64,000 bases of DNA, taken from contig JAQGBZ010000169.1 of the NCBI GenBank assembly GCA_034687125.1, forward strand, positions 1-64,000. The letters run 5' to 3'. Position 1 is the stretch's first letter. Every line of letters starts with the position of its first letter. The DNA comes from Neelides folsomi (lineage: Eukaryota; Arthropoda; Collembola; Neelipleona; Neelidae). Under the pieces are notes generated by a model that did no database searches, had not been told where the DNA came from, and was given only the letters and a program-made list of their open reading frames with translations. The position numbers and the translations under genes were made by a program. Below, piece by piece: positions 56,601 to 64,000 of this stretch.

Positions 56601-59600
56601 TATTCCCCATAATCACTCCTGCGGCCCCTATCCCTAATATTATTGCGGCTCTCCGCCACGCGAGCTGGGCCGGACTAATTAAAACGTCTCAGTAGCAATT
56701 AAATGCTTCAGGAGTAATTAACCAGCTTAATGAGTCCATTTGCATACCTGAGAGAGGCCGAGGTAGATGGAGACCGTTTCGGAGATATAAAGGAATCGGC
56801 CATCTGCGGCGAGGCTGAACGCGAACCCGTCCAGACTCTGTGGAAGGTGATCAAAATGAGTTTAGGAGAAATATGTAAAGAGGGGAAGCGGAAGAGAGTT
56901 GAGTCTTACCTGGAGGATGTGAGTTCCTTGGTGCTGTTCAAAGAGATCGAGGGTGGTGTTGGCAGACGACCGTGCACGAACGTTCCCTGGAACCCAATTC
57001 AAACATCTTTTACTCCTTGCATACTAAACGGGCATCATACTTCCTATTCAGGCCTCGGAGAAATTTGAATTTTATCGCCGGGGAAGTTGGCATTAAATTA
57101 AGTGCGGAACAATTACAAGGTAGTTACTCCGAGGGACTCTTTCAAAAAGATGAGCGAAGAAAATGGAATTTATGCTGGGCTGGGGAGGGAGTCGGTCAGT
57201 GGCGCTGTAAAAGGGCCATAAATAAAAACGAGAGGGAGAAAGTTCATCAGTGTTTTGTAAATGGGAGCTCCGTCTCCCGACACCATTATTTCACTGGAAC
57301 GGATATTAAGTTGTCAGACAGGGAGAGGAGAAAACAGGAAGGCGGGCAGACGGCCTAATTTTTTGATCCGACCTCGCCTTCTCGGATGTAACCAGAGGGG
57401 GAAAAGGACATTTCTCATGCCCGTCCTTCGACAAGACAACTTTAATAATTGGTGCCGTATCTCTTATCGTCGGGCCTCCTTGAGGAATTCCCTCTTCTGA
57501 GCGGAACATGGGCTCATTAGCTCGGAGAAAGTTAATTCTCCTGGTGGGTGCAATAAATAAGCCTGCCGTATCATCGTCCTGTCGTCGTATTTATCAGAGG
57601 GGTCTTCATGGACCACCTCTGTCTGCCTCACGAGCTGGATGATGACGAAAGGGGCGCTGTGGGGCCTTGGGTCTATTGATTATTGGATTTGAAGGGATTT
57701 CCGATTGAAGGGCTGGAGGCTCCTTGGGCATTCTTCGCACGAACTGCACCCGTTTCTCCTCCGACTGCTAACAACAGCTCCCGAATTCCCCCTGAATACC
57801 GATTAACTTTCTGACGTTTTTTCCCCTACCCACGTAGGAAACTCGATTCCGCCGAGCGGAGGCTACTTCTCTGGCCCCGTAAATTGTGAGCACATATGGA
57901 GTGTGGCGGAGGGACAGCGAGGCTCTTTGAGTCTTCACCTTCCGACACCTTGGGAATTCCACGTCCGAACCTCCTCACACCAACTCCCACTTCCCAACTC
58001 CGATCAATGGAGTAAAGTGAAATTTCGTGGCGGACACTCGGGAGGGGCGAGGGTAATCTAATCCTCACCCTGACTCCGGCTCAATCAACATACTCATCCT
58101 ATTCTCCCAATACTGCATCCCCACACTTTACGACTTAAAAGGGATCTCCGGATCCTGGGCGGTGATACGGCCAGCTAAGCTTCCTTTCATCTCGGCATTT
58201 CCTCATTAGGAGAAAGTTGGGAAAGAAGTTGGGAAGCTTACCCTTCTTCGTCTGGGGGGGATTGTCCCGAACCCAGGGTGGATCGCCGTGGGCCGAGAAG
58301 TCCTTTAGTCGGAGGTAGGAGATGGTAAGGCGGATGATGGAGGCCTTGTCCAGCTGCGACGTGATGGCTGCAGGCAGCGGGAGCATCTTTGCCAGCTCGT
58401 AAAATTCGTAGTTCTCTTTTCCCCGGCGGGATCGAGCAGCATCCCGCGATTTCTCCTTCCTTAGTTCCAATATGCTAAAAATTCAATATACGTCTTCGTA
58501 CCGGCTGTCATTTATACGAGCCTACGTGTAAAATGGCTTTCTTTTTCAATTTTCAACTCTACGTTGCGTTGGTCAAAATTAAAATCAATGCACTTATACT
58601 CATGTTTGGTATGTACTATCAAAATCTGTTCTCAATAAAATTTTATTTTGATTGGTACATTGGTATATAAAAATATCAAGAAAATTGTTTTAAATTATTA
58701 ATTAAAAATCATTGTATTAAGTATAGTAGGTACTTTAGTACTCACGATACATTATTAAGTACCTATAGTACATGAGTTAAGTGCACACGATGGAATGACA
58801 TAAATCAAGGAATTAAGAGTGATGAAGTTACTGAAGATTTTAACTCACAACAAAGTGAAACTTTGAAATGTTTAATCTTTAAGTTGTCTATGCTTAACTT
58901 TTAATGAGCTTAACTAATTGGATTTTAATGCAAGGGGATTGCTTAAGCCTTTAAGTAAAAGATGAAATGATTCACACGATCAACAGCGATAAATTTTACA
59001 ACCCCAATATTGAGATTGAATTGAAAAGTGATATGCTATTTTAAAACGACAATAAGCTTCGGCCCCGCTTAACGGAAAAGTGAAAGAGGGATCCTAATCG
59101 AAATGAATAGTTTATGATTCTTGTTGAGGGCTCGCGGTTTGAAAATTCTTAATCCAATGAAAATGAAATGAGAGAGCCTCTGAGTGGGTGATGAAAAGTG
59201 TTGGAGCGGTCACATAAATAAAGAAATGAGGGGGGCCGCGGGTACGGGATGGCGAGATTAGAGGAGATGGGATGTAAATTACGGGGGGACTCCGTGAGGA
59301 GAATGGAGAGGTTAAGTAAAGGCCGGTGAATGGGCCGGAGTAATCGAATGGGCTCTCCGAAGAACGTGTCCATGGTTATTAGTGTCTCATAAATCAGGGG
59401 CACTGTGGAAAGTCCTTAAGTGAAAGGCAACAAGTCTCAGGGGGGAGACAATGTCCATCCCTCCCGAGGCCCATTCCGCCACCAGGCCAAAATGAAACGT
59501 CCACTCAAAGTGCCCCATAAATAAAACACCTCGGCCCTCATTACGGATTCCCGGGAGAGGGGCGCGAAGACCATCCGCTCTCTGACCCCCTGATTGACTC

Positions 59601-59898
59601 CGACACTTCTCCCGGCCCTTTGTTCTCACTTGAGCAAATTGGGAATATAATGGGGGAGTCTCCAGGGGCCTGTTCCCCACTTGCTCGCAATTGAGTTGAA
59701 GACTCAATGAGGAACGGTGGGCCCTGGGGGTCGGACACTTCTAGCTAATCTCATTAATTAGGAAAAGTGGGGAGTGCTTTCTCTGGGCCAAGCTAAGGCA
59801 AAAGAACGTTACCAGGAATGGGTGAAGGCAGGATTTACGGGGGAATGTCGGGGGTGGAAACCGCCGACGGCGTAGTCCATCGCTGCGTACGGGAGCAT
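50699..59898 (-). CDS. trh: Trachealess / NPAS1-3 bHLH-PAS transcription factor
   Basis: bHLH-PAS factor that in insects pairs with Tango/ARNT to specify tracheal and salivary-duct fates. Exons: 59898-59813, 58474-58242, 56986-56910, 56837-56748, 55994-55829, 55775-55654, 54578-54385, 54160-54054, 53985-53838, 53788-53667, 53579-53410, 52115-51774, 51540-51280, 51184-50699, giving about 867 aa in frame. The N-terminus [13 protein letters not shown] and FTHS match Drosophila Trh. bHLH (about 33-86) reads [24 protein letters not shown] starts near [22 protein letters not shown] includes [17 protein letters not shown] and [13 protein letters not shown]. The tail keeps an RKRKIDR basic patch, [30 protein letters not shown] and the C-terminal [11 protein letters not shown] and WYSTAS. 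The first junction gives Cys where fly Trh has Trp, so a small exon may be missing. An in-frame upstream ATG at 60162 is considered less likely. Confidence 0.94.
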
Positions 59899-62800
59899 GG
59901 CCCCGAGACCATGCACGGTGCCCCAAGGACCCGCCAGTGTCCGGTTTGGATTGCGATTCAGCAGAGGAACGAGGTCCCGATGGTCGGGGAATGCTGATGT
60001 GCCGGGGCTCGGGAGATAACTCACTCTCCTTTGCTGATTGAGGAGGACAACAGAGGAGTGGAATTCAGGCCGCGTGCGGCGGTGCCCCGCCCATTGGCCA
60101 CCCGCTCTCGCCGGCGCATCCCTGGCCATTCCTCCGCCTCGTCCACGCCCCTCAGCTCCCATGCAAATGCCCCCGCCGCAGCCACAGGTACACCCACGGA
60201 ATTACACCGAATCTCCGGATTTACGCTCCTTATTACAAGAGAGCATATCAATGAATTCCGAGGATCGTCCGGCGGACGTGCAGGGAATCGGAGTCGCTCC
60301 GACCGAGACTCCCGTAATGAGACGAAATGCCTCCCTGCATTCCGCCCCCATTACTCACGAAGAGGGAAATTCCCCCACGTCCTCTAATCCATCCTCGCCA
60401 AATTGCCATCGAATCCATCATCCGCCAGAAATTGCCCGCAGAAAATTGAGTCTGCCGGCCGAATAAAAGAACTCGGGAGGAGTAAATGCCCAGCACAGGA
60501 GAAATAAATCTGGAAGGTGACCCAGTCTCTGCTTTCCTTTCGCATTACTCTCGGTTGGAAGGGCCTAATTAAGACGACCCTTCTTCTCCTCGCGGCGATC
60601 GTAAATTGAATTATTAACCTTCTGGAGCCGGTTTAATTGGTCCGCCGGCTCTCACGAAGTCCATAAATAAAATTCGGACTCGCCAGACTGTGCAGAGAAA
60701 GTCAATAGCAGGGAGGCTCCGGGCATTGTTGTGCCTGGTCATTCCCCAGCCCTCCCACACTTAATCCCTTTAACATTCGCTCAATTAAGAGAAGATGGAG
60801 AGGGATAAGATCCTCAGGACGTTTCCGCCTCTTGATGAGTGAGTCAGAATATTGAATAAATTAAGATGGGATCTGGATATAAAGGAAATCCGCTCCCCCT
60901 TCCATTCAATAAGAGGGCGAGGTCAGTTCAGTAGAAATGATGGACTGACCCACCAGAGAGGAAATCGGATGGGATTGAAAGGAATGAGCCCTTTTCACGA
61001 GCCACTAGCCGCGAATCTCATAACGAAAGGAAATGGAGCCGAGCGAGGAGTGTCAGAGTCAGAGATAGCCGCTTCAGATGAGACAAATGACAAAAAGTCG
61101 AGGAGACCTCATTCCAATATGCAAAGAGGCCCATCATCTCCAGAGCATTCGTTCCCCTCCTCCAGCCGCCCTTTTGCCTTCCCTCCGCAAACAAGTCCGA
61201 GAGGTTCAACAGGCAAGCGAGGATTTATGAGGAGGCTCTCACTTATTCATCGCCCACTCGCCAATCTTACGACCTCCTTACAAGGTTCAATTTGATGGGA
61301 CTTGATATCGGCCTCCCCTGATTATCTCTTCCTTAACCATTGACATCGATACGCGAGGGCATTACAACATAAACTTTGATGTCTTGATTCTCTCCACGCC
61401 TCCATCGTAGACTCGCTTGTAAGGCACTCCAGTACTATGAGATATCCTTTAGAAATTGGATCTGTTGGAGTTGAATAGAATTTGCAAATTGATACTCTCA
61501 CGTCTTTCCCCATAATGAGCATTCTTGCAACGAGGCCAGAAATATGATCGTAAAATTGAATTGAATAATAAGAACCTCAATCTCCAATATTGGGGAATAT
61601 GGGTCTATGAAAAAAGAGCCAGAGGAATTGATTAGAATACTAAAACAGGCGTATACACGCTATTGATCTTTAAAAAATATAGTCGAAATGAGAAATTCCT
61701 AACTTAATTCCCAACTTTTGTCAAGAAGAATTTTAATAGGAGCGTCGCGGTTAAACGTTCGAGGTCTGAGCAAGAATTTCAAGTCTCTGTCCACACAAAA
61801 AAGGACTTGTCTCATTTGGTGGGGCATTGGAGCGCGGAGCGGTGCGGGTCTAATCCTTTTCCCTCCTCCCTCATTTTTTGACCGATTGATCGGAGGAGGG
61901 AAAATTGGGCGGATGTTGTTGATGAGCCTTGATTGTTGTTGAAAAGAGGAAATTTGCGGTTCCTTTCTTTAACTTTTTCTTTTTCCGCGAGTCCGGGCGA
62001 ATGAGACTTAAATTCGAGGAGGCGAGGGAAGGGTAATTGAATAGAGCCAGCCCTCGCCCTGCTGATTGGGAACTGCATAGAAAATCAAACTCAATCATCC
62101 TATTACTCCCTCTCCACCCGGGACTGGTACGCTTTCTTCTCCTTTCCCTCTCATTAGCCTCTATTTGAGGAGAAGAGCCGTCGTCCCTCGTTGAAGAGCC
62201 ACGAACCAACCCTAAATCACTTCGTTACACATTCATGTATGGAAAGTATGTGTGCAAAGAGATCCAAGGTACTTAAATTCGTTCGTATGCCCTCAACACG
62301 CACTCACACACACACATCCGAAACTCCTTGTGCTCACATGTTTGAGGAAGACTATTAGCTCAAGAATCCCTAATATACCAGAGGATTCGCCCGATAAGCA
62401 CTCTGAGGGTGAGTCGGAGAAATAAAGAAGAATTCCGAAACAAATGGATTTCACAAGAGTGGTGAGAGGGAGGAATTTTTACTTTTCTCATTTGGGATGC
62501 GGGAGAGCGGACGGGATTTTTCAGGGAGGGATTCCCCCATTGTGCTACCGGATTTCTCTGAGGAAGAGGAACGTGGAAGTAAGTGAGTTAGAGGCTGATT
62601 GAGGGCGACGGGGATGGAGAGAGGCGTGAGGAGTTGAGAGCTAATAAATGCCTAATCAAGAGGGAATGATGGGCTGCATATCCGGACTGAAACGGCTCAG
62701 TTGCCCCTATGTTATTTCGCTCCGATTAGAGCCCCCATTAATCCCGCACTTGTAGCACGCCTTTCATTACTAGTTCACACTCCCCTTTGTCCTCAACTCG

Positions 62801-64000
62801 ACCGGGGAGATTTGAGTCCCGATGGTAATGCGAGGGGGCGGGAGGGGAGGGGTAGGATTGAATCTGCATTAAGGAGAGACACCTCATGTTTCTCCATTTC
62901 TCCTATTTGGAGTAAAGTCGGGAGGGAGATGGGGGAGATCCGTCGTTATGAGGGCTCATTAGTAGGCAGCGGAGGGCCGGGTGAGAGATGAGGAAGGTGA
63001 AGTGAGAGTTATTCCGACCTGACTTTGAGGGAGAGCCTCTTCCCAAAACCCATTCGGGGCCACGGAGCTCTTTGCATACCAATTAGGACCCCATCAATAT
63101 CTTCGATATCCTCCTAGTAATCGAGGTGTGAGAGACACATCAGTCGACCGCTACACTCACGCCAACTAATTTATGGACCTCCGTCCAAATTGCCCTGATT
63201 TATCCCCCCATTGTCTTCCGCTCCTCGCGAACTGATGGTGGGAGACGGGGAAGCCGCAATTCCTCATCCTTCGCCACGTGACGGAGTTTAGAGCCGAGGA
63301 GCTTAGGCTCAAACTCCCTTTTGATTACGCTATCATGCCCCCTTGCCCCGCCCGACCCAGGAGTAATGAAAGGAGGGAAAGACCTGCAAATCCAATTAGG
63401 GAATGAAATGGGTAAAAATTGCTCGATCCTCTCTGCCTTCGTCAACCCCCCTTGGGTCATTAGTCACAATTGAGTGAGAGGAGTAAATTTAATTACGGCC
63501 CCGAGCTCCCAAACGAGTCCCTTATCTGCCCCTCATAAGTATCCTCTGGTCGTTTAATTGGACGGCGAGTCCCGAGACAATCTCTGCTAATTCCTCGTAA
63601 TGAGCTCGGCCCATGTCTCCAGATTCCTCTGGTCAAGAGGAGAGTGATGAGGCCGAGACAGTCGACACTCGTCGCTGCGAGAACCTCTCTTCGAAGAGAC
63701 AATCATCTCCCAAGAGAAAAATGAAGGGAGGAATCGACCGGCCCATTCATTTTACCATTCATCCTCACTCGAGCCCAGTTCTTGGAGGGGAGTGGGGCGA
63801 GGGAGTGAGAGGAAAGAAATGTGCCTCGAGGTCCTCACATCACAATTGACACTCCGAGTCAAATAAAGGGAAATTAATGACCAAGTGACAATGAGGCGAA
63901 GGGAGTCAAGACCTCCTCCGCCCCACCGGGCCCAATAACGAGGATCATTTGAATCCGAGGTCTCGCTCATTTCTCATCCCGTCTGCGGAGGTCGATGGGA
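59899..64000. promoter_or_regulatory. GC-elevated non-coding region upstream of trachealess
   Basis: About 4.1 kb with no recognisable gene. Composition is far less AT-rich than the rest of the window, so many chance open frames occur on both strands (for example 60038-60466 and 60852-61295), none with family similarity. ATTA-type homeodomain cores recur inside otherwise GC-rich sequence (for example near 59750, 60565, 63085, 63395), and an E-box CACGTG lies near 63277. The position upstream of a developmental regulator suggests promoter and enhancer DNA; this is inference. Confidence 0.35.

Noticed and set aside
59387-59738. Minus-strand frames in trachealess intron 1 tested as the missing linker exon
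   Set aside because: None contains a peptide resembling the Trh linker or has the required entry and exit phases.
60852-61295. 147-codon plus-strand frame upstream of trachealess
   Set aside because: Low-complexity Arg/Ser/Pro peptide typical of chance frames in GC-elevated DNA; no similarity.

Overview
The window is animal nuclear DNA. It is AT-rich, with short exons joined by GT-AG introns, and it carries eleven protein-coding gene models on both strands. Orthology to trachealess, minibrain/DYRK1A and SIK kinases, together with small AT-rich introns and a Tc1/mariner remnant, points to an arthropod. My guess is a crustacean, perhaps a parasitic copepod such as a sea louse, but the species is inferred from impression only. 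No rRNA, tRNA, CRISPR or viral feature was recognised. All splice models were built by reading splice sites, and every listed exon chain was checked for phase continuity.

Layout from left to right. At 839-1909 (+) is mitochondrial ribosomal protein mL41. At 2890-12234 (-) is a salt-inducible kinase of 11 exons and about 842 aa. At 12907-14972 (-) is proteasome ATPase Rpt3/PSMC4 (416 aa), divergent from TIMM44 (15695-17668, +, 411 aa) across a short shared promoter interval. At 18635-22008 (+) is an unrecognised gene of about 118 aa, followed closely by translation factor eIF5 (22189-24126, +, 434 aa). A 400 bp Tc1/mariner deletion derivative lies at 24268-24667, next to an unrecognised small secreted or membrane protein gene (25527-26075, -). 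The ER chaperone HYOU1/GRP170 (27351-31531, -, 930 aa) and an ABHD1/3-type alpha/beta hydrolase (32972-34701, -, 414 aa) follow. A 3 kb spacer with a (TG)15 microsatellite precedes DYRK1A/minibrain (37836-45687, -, about 830 aa). TMEM50 (48911-49833, +, 153 aa) converges on trachealess/NPAS1-3 (50699-59898, -, about 867 aa), and the window ends in about 4 kb of non-coding upstream sequence.

The genes do not form one pathway. Housekeeping genes (mL41, PSMC4, TIMM44, eIF5, HYOU1, TMEM50) are compact with tiny introns. The three regulators (SIK, DYRK1A, trachealess) have multi-kilobase introns whose non-coding DNA is visibly richer in GC and poorer in stop codons. The strongest case is from about 53 kb to the end of the window around trachealess, which may be a cis-regulatory landscape. 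The least explained coding loci are the two small orphan genes at 18.6-22.0 kb and 25.5-26.1 kb.
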